In this document: one piece after another, positions 1-7,755 of the stretch
How positions within the stretch are numbered: the stretch's first letter is position 1
Layout of the letters: each line of letters opens with the position of its first letter
Source: Trueperaceae bacterium
GTDB taxonomy: Bacteria > Deinococcota > Deinococci > Deinococcales > Trueperaceae
NCBI GenBank assembly: GCA_020431825.1
Contig: JAGQHN010000004.1
Coordinates: 1 to 32,012, forward strand
DNA: 32,012 bases
Direction of reading: 5' to 3'
The notes under the pieces: generated by a model
Told to the model about the DNA's origin: nothing
The model's input: only the letters and a program-made list of their open reading frames with translations
Databases searched by the model: none
Program-made: the position numbers and the translations under genes

Positions 1-111
1 TATGTAACCCATGTGATATCTTTTCTACTAATTTAGAGTCAAACTTATGTCTTTGTACTCGAGGTTTGATATACCCCCCTCAGGTATTTTTTTGTACATA
101 AGCCCCTTACC

Positions 112-117
112 TATAGT
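112..117 (+). promoter_or_regulatory. Possible -10 box upstream of trxB
   Basis: TATAGT lies about 60 bases before the trxB start. A TTGTAC at 92-97 is only 14 bases upstream, shorter than the usual spacing, so the -35 element is doubtful. A CTCGAG copy sits at 58-63. Weak call. Confidence 0.3.
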
Positions 118-179
118 GCTAACATAAACCCCATTGAGGGTTACATCCCTTTTGTCTAACGTTCATTTGGAGGCAAATC

Positions 180-1142
180 ATGGCAAGAAGTGTTCATCAT
201 TATGATGTTGCGATTATTGGAGGCGGGCCAGCAGGCTTAACTGCGGGCATTTATGCAGGTCGGGGCCAGCTGAGTACGGTTATTTTAGAAAAAGGCTTAC
301 CTGGTGGGCAAATTGCTCAAACAAATGAGGTTGAAAACTACCCTGGTTTTCCCGAAGTCGTAAGTGGACCCGAGCTTTCTCAGAGAATGGTGCAGCAAGC
401 CGAAAAGTTTGGTGCCAAGATTCTTATGGAAGAAGTTTTGGGGCTCGAGCAAAACGCCGAGGGCTTTCTGGTTAAAGGCTATGACGCTGACTATCAGGCA
501 AAGGCCGTTATCATTGCGACGGGTGCTAACCCCAGACGCTTAGGGGTTCCGGGTGAAGATGAATTTTATGGTCGCGGGGTTTCTACCTGCGCTACCTGTG
601 ACGGTTTCTTTTATCGCAATAAAAATGTGATTGTGGTGGGTGGGGGAGATGCCGCTATCGAAGAAGGCATGTTCTTGACCAAATTTGCCGATAAGGTGAC
701 GGTGATTCACCGCCGTGAGGAACTGCGTGCCAACAAGGAAGCGCAAAAACGTGCTTTTGCCAACCCCAAAATGCACTGGATCTGGAACACCATCGTTGAA
801 GAGGTATTAGGGGCAGACGGTCAGGTAACAGGGGTTAAAACGCGCAATGTCGAAACGGGTGAGGTTTCTTCTGTTGATGCCGATGGTGTGTTCATCTATA
901 TTGGTCACATTCCTAATACTGATTACTTAAAAGAGGTTGTTGACCTGAATGTCAACGGCTATGTGGATGTGCAAAACGAAATCTATACCAATATTGAGGG
1001 TGTTTTTGCGGCCGGAGATGTTTCCGATGAGGTTTACCGTCAGCTTTCTACCAGTGTTGGTGCCGGAACTAGAGCTGCCATGGCAGCAGAGCGCTGGCTG
1101 GCAGAAAAAGAATCTGCTGAGGCAGAAGCAGTAGCGGTTTAA
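180..1142 (+). CDS. trxB: Thioredoxin reductase (NADPH)
   Basis: A cytosolic FAD enzyme that passes electrons from NADPH to thioredoxin. The 320-residue length is typical for the low-Mr class. Visible motifs are the FAD-binding GGGPAG (14-19), the redox-active CATC (Cys137 and Cys140), the NADPH-binding GGGDAA (154-159) with HRRE (177-180) contacting the 2'-phosphate, and a C-terminal FAD motif ending in AAGD. The start follows a good ribosome binding site, GGAGG at 169-173. It is monocistronic. The stop codon overlaps the stop of the convergent SPOR gene by 4 bases, so no terminator separates the two. Thioredoxin itself is not in the window. Flavin:ferredoxin-type relatives are less likely because the CxxC is intact. 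Confidence 0.96.
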   Translation: MARSVHHYDVAIIGGGPAGLTAGIYAGRGQLSTVILEKGLPGGQIAQTNEVENYPGFPEVVSGPELSQRMVQQAEKFGAKILMEEVLGLEQNAEGFLVKGYDADYQAKAVIIATGANPRRLGVPGEDEFYGRGVSTCATCDGFFYRNKNVIVVGGGDAAIEEGMFLTKFADKVTVIHRREELRANKEAQKRAFANPKMHWIWNTIVEEVLGADGQVTGVKTRNVETGEVSSVDADGVFIYIGHIPNTDYLKEVVDLNVNGYVDVQNEIYTNIEGVFAAGDVSDEVYRQLSTSVGAGTRAAMAAERWLAEKESAEAEAVAV

Positions 1143-2179
1143 GGCTTTTTAAATTTATAAAGTAAGAGTTCCTGATTGTAACTGGCAATAAGCCAATTTT
1201 CTCTTAACCACAGCGGGCGGCCAGCGGCTGCCCGCCAGCTTTTGGCTGGGTCGCTGGTGGTGACCTGTATGAAAAGACCATCGGCCCTTACTCTGTAGCC
1301 ATCCGGGCTTTCAAAAATACCCTCTCCCTGAGTACTGGGTGTGGGCTCAAATTGGGGGGTGATAGGTCTAAACGAAATTTCTTTTTGGTCTAACCAGACA
1401 AGCTCTGGCCCCAGATTACTGCTAGGACTGTCAGGTTGTCCCAGGGCTTTTAGAAGGCTAGTTTCCTGAGTATTAGGGTTAAACTTTTCGACCAGCACCA
1501 GATAGGGGCGGCTGTTTGCCGGGGTAAATTCAAAGCCCTCGAGCTGTGTTACCGATAGACCCAGGTTGGTTGATATGGCTTGCAGTTTTTCCAGACGCGT
1601 ATTTGCCCTTTCGCTATCAGTTCTAATGGTCCAGTCTTCATCCCAGAGATAGTGACTGTAGACTCGTAAGATGCTGCCATCACTTTGCGGTATTGCGCGC
1701 CAGGCATCAAACTCGAGCAAATCTACTATGCGGTAGTGCGCCTGCTCGAGTCCATTTTTAAGCTGACTGCGAAACGCCACTTCACCCTGCCAGGGTAAAA
1801 CCTCGAGCTTTTCACTACTGCTAATACTGTCTACCAGCTCAGCCTCGAGGGGTGCCAGACTACTTGGAATGCCGTCAGCGAGGGCGGGTGTAGGCGCACT
1901 ATCCAGAACATCTGACATGGCTTCAGCAAATTTGCTGGCGGCGTTGCGGTCGGCGAAACTTCCTACCCGTATGCGGAAAACAGGCCCTTCTGGCGTTGGT
2001 ACTCTAATCAGGTAGGCAGGGTAGCCCTGGTCTGCCAGTTCGGTCATGAGTTTAAGGGCACTGGGTTCACTCGAGACCGCAATGACCTGAACGGTATACG
2101 AGATAGCTAGCCCGGTCGCCATCAGCATAAGGGCTGCGCTGAGCAGGAAAAGCTTTAACGGATGAGGCTTAAAGCGCAC
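1139..2179 (-). CDS. SPOR-domain protein of unknown function
   Basis: A 346-residue protein with an N-terminal hydrophobic segment (about residues 9-28), which suggests a membrane anchor or uncleaved signal. A SPOR-like domain follows at about 27-95: a YTVQVIAV strand, then [23 protein letters not shown] domains are known to bind denuded peptidoglycan. The remaining 250 residues are not recognised. The start is GTG and shares one base with the upstream permease stop (TAGTG), so translation is probably coupled to the ABC genes. Export or envelope function alongside that transporter is an inference. Convergent with trxB, overlapping it by 4 bases. Confidence 0.8.
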   Translation of the reverse strand: MRFKPHPLKLFLLSAALMLMATGLAISYTVQVIAVSSEPSALKLMTELADQGYPAYLIRVPTPEGPVFRIRVGSFADRNAASKFAEAMSDVLDSAPTPALADGIPSSLAPLEAELVDSISSSEKLEVLPWQGEVAFRSQLKNGLEQAHYRIVDLLEFDAWRAIPQSDGSILRVYSHYLWDEDWTIRTDSERANTRLEKLQAISTNLGLSVTQLEGFEFTPANSRPYLVLVEKFNPNTQETSLLKALGQPDSPSSNLGPELVWLDQKEISFRPITPQFEPTPSTQGEGIFESPDGYRVRADGLFIQVTTSDPAKSWRAAAGRPLWLRENWLIASYNQELLLYKFKKP

Positions 2180-2952
2180 TAAAAATCCTTACGTTCAAAC
2201 AAAATGACCGAACTTGCCGCAAATATGGCAGCGTAAAGAGCAATGAGTGCAAACGTAATACCCAAATTACCAATGGGGGCAACATAGGCGTTTAGCTGAG
2301 TGGTGAGCAAGTAGGGCTCGAGCCCCGGAAAAACTATGAGCAGTTTCATGCTTATAAGCAGCGCTAAGGTTGCCAGAGCACCCCCCGCCGCATTCATAAA
2401 AATGACGGTAAACAAGATCGACAAAAGACTGATAGGTATAAGGCTGACTGCTGCCATCATGTAGGCGCGGCCTAGTTCAGCCAGGGCTCCCCCGGCCGAT
2501 AAAATACCCTGACCCAAAAGCCCCCCTGCACCTACGCCAGTACCTCCAGCAAAGGAACCATAGCCGTAGAAAACACCTGTAACAAGAGACACGACAAAGA
2601 GGAAAGCAAGCAGCGCAAAAGGATACAAAATGGCGACCAGAATTTTAGCGAGCAGCCACTGAGAGCGGGTAACCGGGCGTAGCAGTACCGTAGGTAGGGT
2701 TCCGTGGGCAAGCTCGAGCCCTAAAAGTTCGGCGCTGGCAACCGCAATAATTAGAGGTAAGAGAAATTCCATGCTTGATAAAAGGCTCAGAGCTGGAACC
2801 TGATAGCCCGAAACGATAAAAAAGCCGTAGACCTGAAAGATGCCTGGCGCATAAGCCCATAATATGGGGAAAAGTATGAGGGCGATTAGGCTAAACCTAA
2901 GACTTGTTAAGTGAAACAGTTTGCCGAATTCTATGCTGCTAAGTTTAAACAT
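2179..2952 (-). CDS. ABC-2 type transporter permease
   Basis: A 257-residue integral membrane protein with about six hydrophobic segments. Between the second and third is a short soluble stretch, ELAHGTLPTVLLRPVTRSQW, which is characteristic of ABC-2 permeases (the E-L-x-x-G-T-L-x-x-L-x-R-P element). It follows the ATPase gene after two bases and overlaps the SPOR gene by one, so the three genes form a tight operon. The likely role is export of an unknown substrate with the ATPase encoded just upstream. Nothing in the sequence identifies the substrate. Confidence 0.88.
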   Translation of the reverse strand: MFKLSSIEFGKLFHLTSLRFSLIALILFPILWAYAPGIFQVYGFFIVSGYQVPALSLLSSMEFLLPLIIAVASAELLGLELAHGTLPTVLLRPVTRSQWLLAKILVAILYPFALLAFLFVVSLVTGVFYGYGSFAGGTGVGAGGLLGQGILSAGGALAELGRAYMMAAVSLIPISLLSILFTVIFMNAAGGALATLALLISMKLLIVFPGLEPYLLTTQLNAYVAPIGNLGITFALIALYAAIFAASSVILFERKDF

Positions 2953-2954
2953 GC

Positions 2955-3887
2955 TTACCCCACCGCTGCTGAATCAGCTTTGGCATCAGCTCGGTTACCG
3001 CTTAAACGGTCCTGATAATAGGCTCTCAGGTTAAATATATCTGGGCCAAGCCCCAAGACATTAATGTTTTGTTTCATCAGGCAACTGACCACATTGCTAA
3101 GTGCATAGGGATGAGTTAGGGTAAAAACAACATTGTCCCCGCGAGTACCAACCTGCTTTATAAACTCCTGATAGCGCAAGATTTGCTGGGCTTTTATGGC
3201 GTCGCTGACTTTGGCGCGGTAACGTTCACGGCGAGCCGCAATATCGACTTCATCGATGAGGCGCCCTTCCTCCATAATGCCAACACTCGAGCAGTAAGCG
3301 ACCACTTCATCGAGGTGGTGGGTAGACAGAAGTACGGCAGCACCTTCTTTGGCTGCATTTTGCAGGACACTATGCACCAGATGCAGGCTTAAAGGGTCCA
3401 TACCGCTGGCGGGCTCATCCAAAATCAGCACTTCTGGTTTGGTGAGCATGGCAGCAGCCACACCAAGGCGCTGCCGCATTCCCAGGCTATAAACACCGGT
3501 TTTAACAGCTTGCGCTTCGCTAAGTCCCATCATCTCGAGCACTTCTGTGATGCGCTCAGGGCTAACCCCCCCTGCCAATTTGGCGTGTAGTTGCAGATTT
3601 TCTCTACCACTTAAGTAGGGATAAAAGGCTGCGGGTGCTTCAACTACCGCACCCAGTTTGCGCCGCACCATTGGTTTTTCATGTGGGTCAAGTCCCATGA
3701 GGCTAACCTTGCCCTTAGTTGGAAAGGCCAGGCCGGTTACCAGCCGGATAACTGTCGTTTTGCCTGCACCATTTGGGCCAACAAGGGCATAGACTTCACC
3801 GGGCTTGACTTTGAAGCTGACCCCACTTACGACTTCTTTTTTGCCATAGCGCTTGCTAAGCTCTGTAGTTTCAATTGCTAACGTCAA
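2955..3887 (-). CDS. ABC transporter ATP-binding protein (ABC-2 exporter type)
   Basis: A 310-residue nucleotide-binding subunit. Walker A is GPNGAGKT (37-44), the signature is SLGMRQR (134-140), Walker B is VLILDEP (153-159), followed by an H-loop in STHHLDE. The extra 100 C-terminal residues are typical of the DrrA/CcmA-like exporter class. The start is TTG at 3887, chosen because a GGGAG Shine-Dalgarno lies a few bases upstream and no ATG fits better. It is the first gene of the ATPase-permease-SPOR operon. Its promoter should lie in the 335-base region to its right. Confidence 0.92.
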   Translation of the reverse strand: MTLAIETTELSKRYGKKEVVSGVSFKVKPGEVYALVGPNGAGKTTVIRLVTGLAFPTKGKVSLMGLDPHEKPMVRRKLGAVVEAPAAFYPYLSGRENLQLHAKLAGGVSPERITEVLEMMGLSEAQAVKTGVYSLGMRQRLGVAAAMLTKPEVLILDEPASGMDPLSLHLVHSVLQNAAKEGAAVLLSTHHLDEVVAYCSSVGIMEEGRLIDEVDIAARRERYRAKVSDAIKAQQILRYQEFIKQVGTRGDNVVFTLTHPYALSNVVSCLMKQNINVLGLGPDIFNLRAYYQDRLSGNRADAKADSAAVG

Positions 3888-4222
3888 ACTCTTCTCCCAC
3901 CAGCAAAAGATGCGTATTCACCGAGACTGAACCTTTGCTAAGCAAATAAAGGGCGTCATGCAAGTCGCTTGGTTCGCGTTGAATCAGGGGACCCAACGAA
4001 AGTCGGTATTAGTTTATGGTCAACTCTCACCCATGAGGTGAGAGTTTTTTCGTATTCACTATAACTTTATTTGGAAAGAGTTTTAAGCCATGCCCTTAAT
4101 CTTTCAAGAGTGACAAGATGAAATCTTGACGAGAAAGGGTCAAATGAGGATTTAGCCAGTAGACCAAGCATAAACGATAGATGGCTTCTGAACACATCAT
4201 TTTTTAGTCCCCTGGGTTGCTT
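3888..4222. other. Non-coding region with orphan plus-strand terminator
   Basis: 335 bases between the leftward ABC operon and the 3' end of the leftward kinase-like gene. It must hold the ABC operon promoter and the kinase-like gene's transcript end. It also contains a strong plus-strand terminator at 4024-4050, although no plus-strand gene lies upstream in this gap. A plus-strand ORF of 27 codons starts at ATG 3959 and runs into the terminator, with only a weak ribosome binding site. Further right is a hairpin, CAAGAT (4114-4119) with ATCTTG (4123-4128), inside a looser CTTTC/GAAAG pair (4101-4105, 4133-4137). I tried and failed to fit a tRNA, SRP RNA or a known riboswitch here. Confidence 0.6.
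4024..4050 (+). terminator. Intrinsic terminator with no assigned gene
   Basis: A perfect 8-bp stem, CTCTCACC (4024-4031) with GGTGAGAG (4037-4044), a 5-base loop, then six T residues. The T run is on the plus strand only, so it ends rightward transcription. No rightward gene is visible between the ABC start at 3887 and this hairpin, which suggests a small RNA or very short ORF upstream. Confidence 0.85.
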
Positions 4223-5677
4223 CTAGGCTGTGGCAGCCAGCTCTGCCTCTTTGGCTATGACATCTGGTTCTACAGATAGCATGGCATTTAAAATGAGGTT
4301 TAGCGCCTGATTGGTCATATCATCAATAGAGTTAACTTCTATAGTTGCCACGTCTTCTTCTTTGGCTCGTTCTAAAATGTAAGACTGCAACGTGCGGATT
4401 TCAGAAAAGTGCTCGAGGTATCTGTCTTGAAAACGTTTGTGTCCAGTTTCTTCGTCACGGCGACTGAAATTATCGCGGTGTTTGCTTTCATCATTCATAA
4501 AGAGTACCAGCTCGAGTACAATGGCATCTTCAAAACCTTCAGCAAACATACCTGGCAACAAATGTGCTCCCTCAAAGATGACCGAGTTTGACTCGAGGAT
4601 ATTTCGTTCGATCATGCCCCTGAGCGCGTTAGCAAGTTGCTGCACCTGACTTTGATAGCCGCGTATGACCCGTTTTCGCTTGGCTTTTAGCGCCTCTCCC
4701 GGTAAGATATCGGCCTGCCAGGCGGTAAAACTTGAGAGGTGCAAGACGGGACTTAGCTGGGGGCTTATAAGCGAGCGGAGGGCTTGGCGGACCCCATCAG
4801 AAGAAATTACCCGGCGTATGCCAAGGCGGTAGGCCAGCTCATAGGCAAGGGTAGATTTGCCGACCCCTGGTGCGCCCCCAATCAGGATAATCAGGGGTCT
4901 TTCTGGATTTCTCAGGCCGCGCATGAGTTCATAACGCTGGGCAAAAGCCTTACCCATCTCACGCTCGAGTAAGGTTTTAACCTCACTATGGAGCTGTTCA
5001 CGACCAATTTCAAAAAGTCCCTGGTGCCAGAGGCTATCTTCAAGCTGTCTCGAGAAGTCATAGGCTGGCGCAGGCTCGAGTCCGGCGGTCATTAGCGAGC
5101 GGGCTAAAAGACCATGAGAAAAAGGAAACTTGTGACCAGAAGCCTCAACCACCTGCAACTCGGTGCGCAGGTTTTGTTGCTCCTCATAACTCAGGCGCAT
5201 TTCCCGCCCGTAGTTTGCTTCCAGAGTTATGGCAATGAGTTGACTCAGCTCCCGTTTGCTAATTGATTCATGACCACTACTCCGCAGAGTTTGCTCGACT
5301 TGAGCAGCTATACGGTTGGCGTCTATGCCCGCCAGCCCCAGTTTTTCTAAAGATGTGGTGATTTGCCGTTTGCTTAAGAGTTTTTCCTCACTGCCTGTTT
5401 TTACCTGAATAGGAACAAAGGCCAGCGTCTGCTCTTTAAAGCGCTGAACGACATCTTTGGAACTTTCTTCAGAGAGTAATTTGACCGTGTAATCGCTAAG
5501 TTTATCTAATTTAAGGGTTTTGCCATCCTGATGATTAAAATGTTTTTCAATCCGGCGACCCAGCTCAATGGCTCTATCAGTGCCAAGCCCTGAACCCTGC
5601 AGGGCCTCGACAAGCACACCCAGGCTAAAAGGATATTTTTGTTCCTTGTGACTAACCCAGAGTTGCTTACGTTTCAT
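4223..5677 (-). CDS. 2-phosphoglycerate kinase-like protein with ATP-cone-like repeats
   Basis: A 484-residue protein. The C-terminal half is a P-loop kinase: Walker A GGAPGVGKST (267-276), then ISSDGVRQALR, a segment typical of 2-phosphoglycerate kinase and zeta-type kinases, and VIFEGAHLLPG (about 366-376). The N-terminal half has up to three ATP-cone-like segments (about 5-85, 88-160 and 180-250). The first and third share a KxPFSxGxL opening. In methanogens 2-phosphoglycerate kinase makes 2,3-bisphosphoglycerate, the precursor of cyclic 2,3-diphosphoglycerate. That role here is inference. A TAAACT box sits 6 bases before the ATG and no Shine-Dalgarno is visible, so the mRNA may be leaderless. 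It lies 45 bases downstream of the Nudix gene. Confidence 0.75.
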   Translation of the reverse strand: MKRKQLWVSHKEQKYPFSLGVLVEALQGSGLGTDRAIELGRRIEKHFNHQDGKTLKLDKLSDYTVKLLSEESSKDVVQRFKEQTLAFVPIQVKTGSEEKLLSKRQITTSLEKLGLAGIDANRIAAQVEQTLRSSGHESISKRELSQLIAITLEANYGREMRLSYEEQQNLRTELQVVEASGHKFPFSHGLLARSLMTAGLEPAPAYDFSRQLEDSLWHQGLFEIGREQLHSEVKTLLEREMGKAFAQRYELMRGLRNPERPLIILIGGAPGVGKSTLAYELAYRLGIRRVISSDGVRQALRSLISPQLSPVLHLSSFTAWQADILPGEALKAKRKRVIRGYQSQVQQLANALRGMIERNILESNSVIFEGAHLLPGMFAEGFEDAIVLELVLFMNDESKHRDNFSRRDEETGHKRFQDRYLEHFSEIRTLQSYILERAKEEDVATIEVNSIDDMTNQALNLILNAMLSVEPDVIAKEAELAATA

Positions 5678-5683
5678 AGCTCT

Positions 5684-5689
5684 AGTTTA
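5684..5689 (-). promoter_or_regulatory. Leaderless-type -10 box for the kinase-like gene
   Basis: TAAACT on the minus strand, 6 bases before the start codon at 5677, with no Shine-Dalgarno between. This placement would start transcription at or next to the ATG. No convincing -35 was found. Confidence 0.45.
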
Positions 5690-5722
5690 GCAGTCAGTGG
5701 GGCAAACTAATGTTGAACCTTT

Positions 5723-6304
5723 TCATTCATGCACCTGACGCCAGACGTCAAGAAAGTTTTTGACAACATTCCCGGTTAAGCCCCAGATACTGTAACCCTG
5801 ATAGTCATAGTAATGGAGCTTGCGTTTGTAATTTCTGAGCTCGCGGTCTTCTGCTCGAGGCTCGAGTTGAAGTAAGGTTTCAAGAGGTACCGTAAAAACT
5901 TCATCCACTTCACAATGATTGACGCAAAGAGGTTGTGGCCAGCTGACCAGTGCCAGCACCGGGGTGACAATATAGCGTGCTGGTGATGGATGATCGTCCA
6001 GAAAGCCTAAAATATGCTGCCGGTCAATGCTTATTCCAATTTCTTCAAAAGTTTCGCGGCAAGCAGCGTCTATGATTGTTTCGCCTTCATCAAGACGCCC
6101 TCCAGGAAAGGAGATTTGACCTGCATGTGACCTGAGCTGGCTCGAGCGCACGGTAAAAAGCAGTTCATACCCTGATTCCTTTTTTAATAGAGGTACCAGC
6201 ACAGCGGCGGGTCTAAACTCATCAATGGTCATGGTTTCGCGTTGGCGCGTTTCCAGATTGGCTTTGAGTTCCTGATAGTTAAATGGGCTAGTTACCTGGT
6301 GCAT
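5723..6304 (-). CDS. nudL: Nudix hydrolase, CoA pyrophosphatase type
   Basis: A 193-residue Nudix protein. The Nudix box is complete: Gly69, Glu75, Arg83-Glu84, Glu87-Glu88 and Gly90. Immediately before it is LLFTVRSSQLRSHAGQISFPGG (in part, residues 48-69), matching the extra motif of the CoA-diphosphatase (NudL/Pcd1) subgroup. Family members split CoA or oxidised CoA into phosphopantetheine and 3',5'-ADP. It lies between mazG and the kinase-like gene on the same strand, with gaps of 100 and 45 bases. No good Shine-Dalgarno is seen before the ATG at 6304. The subgroup call rests on motif resemblance alone. Confidence 0.85.
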   Translation of the reverse strand: MHQVTSPFNYQELKANLETRQRETMTIDEFRPAAVLVPLLKKESGYELLFTVRSSQLRSHAGQISFPGGRLDEGETIIDAACRETFEEIGISIDRQHILGFLDDHPSPARYIVTPVLALVSWPQPLCVNHCEVDEVFTVPLETLLQLEPRAEDRELRNYKRKLHYYDYQGYSIWGLTGNVVKNFLDVWRQVHE

Positions 6305-6404
6305 GTGTTTGTTGTGGGGCTAGCCTGACAGTTGGCCAGCTTTGTCCTAACTATAAAACAGAAGCGCCGCGTATGAGGTGAAATTTAGACGTTTGACCTT
6401 TTGC

Positions 6405-7010
6405 TTAGCTTACCTCTCGCTTTAAAAGCTCATCTCTCAGAGCAATTTCGGCATTGATACCAGCAGCACGGGCGTAGCTGACCAGGCCTAAAACCAAGCT
6501 GGCTATGGACTCAGGGGTTGGCTCGAGCTTGTCACACATGACCTGTAGCTGTTCTTTGTTTGCGGTTTCCCAGTTGCGCTTTTTAACCAGTTCTGCTGCC
6601 CGCATAAGGGCGGGCAGGCTGTGCGGTACATCAATTTGAGGTGCTTTCCCTGCTTTTTCCTTTGCCTTAATAGCGTGCCAGTTGCTTACAACTTCATCGC
6701 TGTCTTTGACCTCGGTGTCAGCAAAAACATGAGGATGACGGCGAATAAGTTTATCTACAATCGTTTTTTCAATCTGGTCATAGCCAAAATCTCCATGCTC
6801 TTCAGCAATAACTGCATGAAAGGCAACCTGTAAAAGCACATCGCCAAGTTCTTCGGTCATAGCTTCAGTATCGCCACTGGCAATGGCATCAGCGGTTTCT
6901 GCCGCCTCTTCCAGGAGATAAGGTCGTAAGGATTCGTGAGTTTGCTCACGGTCCCAGGGACAGCCATCAGGGGCACGTAGGCGGCGCATTGTCTCGAGTA
7001 AGGTTTCCAT
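6405..7010 (-). CDS. mazG: MazG nucleoside triphosphate pyrophosphohydrolase
   Basis: A 201-residue protein with the MazG signature: CPWDREQTHESLRPYLLEEA near the N terminus (about 17-36), EELGDVLLQVAFHA (about 54-67), and a second EExxE/ExxD-like metal site in the context HPHVFAD (about 93-99). MazG removes non-canonical or excess NTPs and, in E. coli, affects ppGpp levels. It is shorter than two-domain E. coli MazG (263 residues). A TAAACT box lies 5 bases before the ATG without a Shine-Dalgarno, consistent with a leaderless transcript. With the neighbouring Nudix gene it forms a nucleotide-sanitation cluster. Confidence 0.93.
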   Translation of the reverse strand: METLLETMRRLRAPDGCPWDREQTHESLRPYLLEEAAETADAIASGDTEAMTEELGDVLLQVAFHAVIAEEHGDFGYDQIEKTIVDKLIRRHPHVFADTEVKDSDEVVSNWHAIKAKEKAGKAPQIDVPHSLPALMRAAELVKKRNWETANKEQLQVMCDKLEPTPESIASLVLGLVSYARAAGINAEIALRDELLKREVS

Positions 7011-7015
7011 ACTTC

Positions 7016-7021
7016 AGTTTA
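7016..7021 (-). promoter_or_regulatory. Leaderless-type -10 box for mazG
   Basis: TAAACT on the minus strand, 5 bases before the mazG ATG. The same hexamer and near-identical spacing precede the kinase-like gene and the MaoC gene. Confidence 0.45.
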
Positions 7022-7186
7022 TAGAAGCACTTCGCAGTTGTGTGTAAAGAGGGGAGAAGATGTCTCAAGGCTAAGTTCCAGCTCATTTTCAGGAAGTTAG
7101 CGTAAGGCCTAGCTGTCCTACGTCTCATAAGCTAAAAGCAAAAGGACTTTGCTGCAAAAGGGCAGCGGTTTACCTTAAAGGTTTCT

Positions 7187-7229
7187 GTAAGAATTTTGTG
7201 AGGTGCGTTCCGTAAGATATTTAGTAAGA
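7187..7229 (+). promoter_or_regulatory. GTAAGA repeats around a possible promoter
   Basis: GTAAGA occurs at 7187-7192, 7212-7217 and 7224-7229, about 60-100 bases before the small gene at 7291. A possible promoter lies among them: TTGTGA (7196-7201), 16 bases, then TATTTA (7218-7223). The repeats flank and interrupt this promoter, as operator half-sites would. Spacings of 25 and 12 bases are close to whole helical turns for the second pair only. Confidence 0.3.
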
Positions 7230-7290
7230 ACGTTAGGACAACCTGACAGTCGAATCCAGCTTTTTCTTTTCATTTTCCTGGAGGATTTCG

Positions 7291-7650
7291 ATGCAAAATC
7301 AACAAGCTACACTGGTTATGGAGTCTCGCGGACTGGCTCCACAAGTTAGAAGTTTCCATTTTACGGATCTTTGGTCGCGTCTTTACAAAACAGATGAATA
7401 TTTCTTAGATATCACCTGTAAGCCTGAGGGTGAAGTGTCGCAGCTCAGTGGGCAGATTATGCTGAGTAGTGGGCTCGAGCCCAACCAGGAAGCGCACATT
7501 GTGCTTTACCATAACAATAACGAAATAGCCCAATCTGGTCTTGACAGCTTTGGTCAGTTCAAGCTTGATGTTAGCAAGCACGGCACCTTTGATCTGGAAG
7601 TAAAGTTTGCCGAGGCTCGTATCACGGTGCCCCAACTGACGATTCAGTAA
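7291..7650 (+). CDS. Small conserved-looking protein, unknown function
   Basis: A 119-residue protein with no signal peptide or membrane segment. I do not recognise it. The C-terminal two thirds (about 45-119) read as alternating beta strands (LSGQIML, AHIVLYH, GQFKLDV, GTFDLEVKF, ARITVPQLTI), like a small beta-sandwich of the carboxypeptidase-regulatory or CnaB kind. The strong ribosome binding site (GGAGG at 7280-7284, ATG 7291), its own terminator at 7668 and a long upstream region with repeats make it a convincing expressed single-gene unit. The resemblance to beta-sandwich domains is inference. Confidence 0.7.
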   Translation: MQNQQATLVMESRGLAPQVRSFHFTDLWSRLYKTDEYFLDITCKPEGEVSQLSGQIMLSSGLEPNQEAHIVLYHNNNEIAQSGLDSFGQFKLDVSKHGTFDLEVKFAEARITVPQLTIQ

Positions 7651-7667
7651 GCTCTTCTTAACTAATC

Positions 7668-7707
7668 AACCCCTCTTCACTTAGGTTGAGGAGGGGTTTT
7701 CGTTTTT
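7668..7707 (+). terminator. Intrinsic terminator of the small gene
   Basis: Stem AACCCCTC (7668-7675) with GAGGGGTT (7691-7698), a 15-base loop, then a T-rich tail to about 7707. It ends plus-strand transcription 18 bases after the stop at 7650 and lies before the convergent DUF3352 gene. Confidence 0.8.
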
Positions 7708-7755
7708 ACTGACTCACCAAGAGTCACTGTGCCTTGGTTATTAGCTAAGGTCTGG

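Noticed and set aside
3888-4023. A tRNA or SRP RNA before the orphan terminator
   Set aside because: GGTTCGCG at about 3971 hinted at a T arm, but no cloverleaf, acceptor stem or SRP core could be built on either strand.
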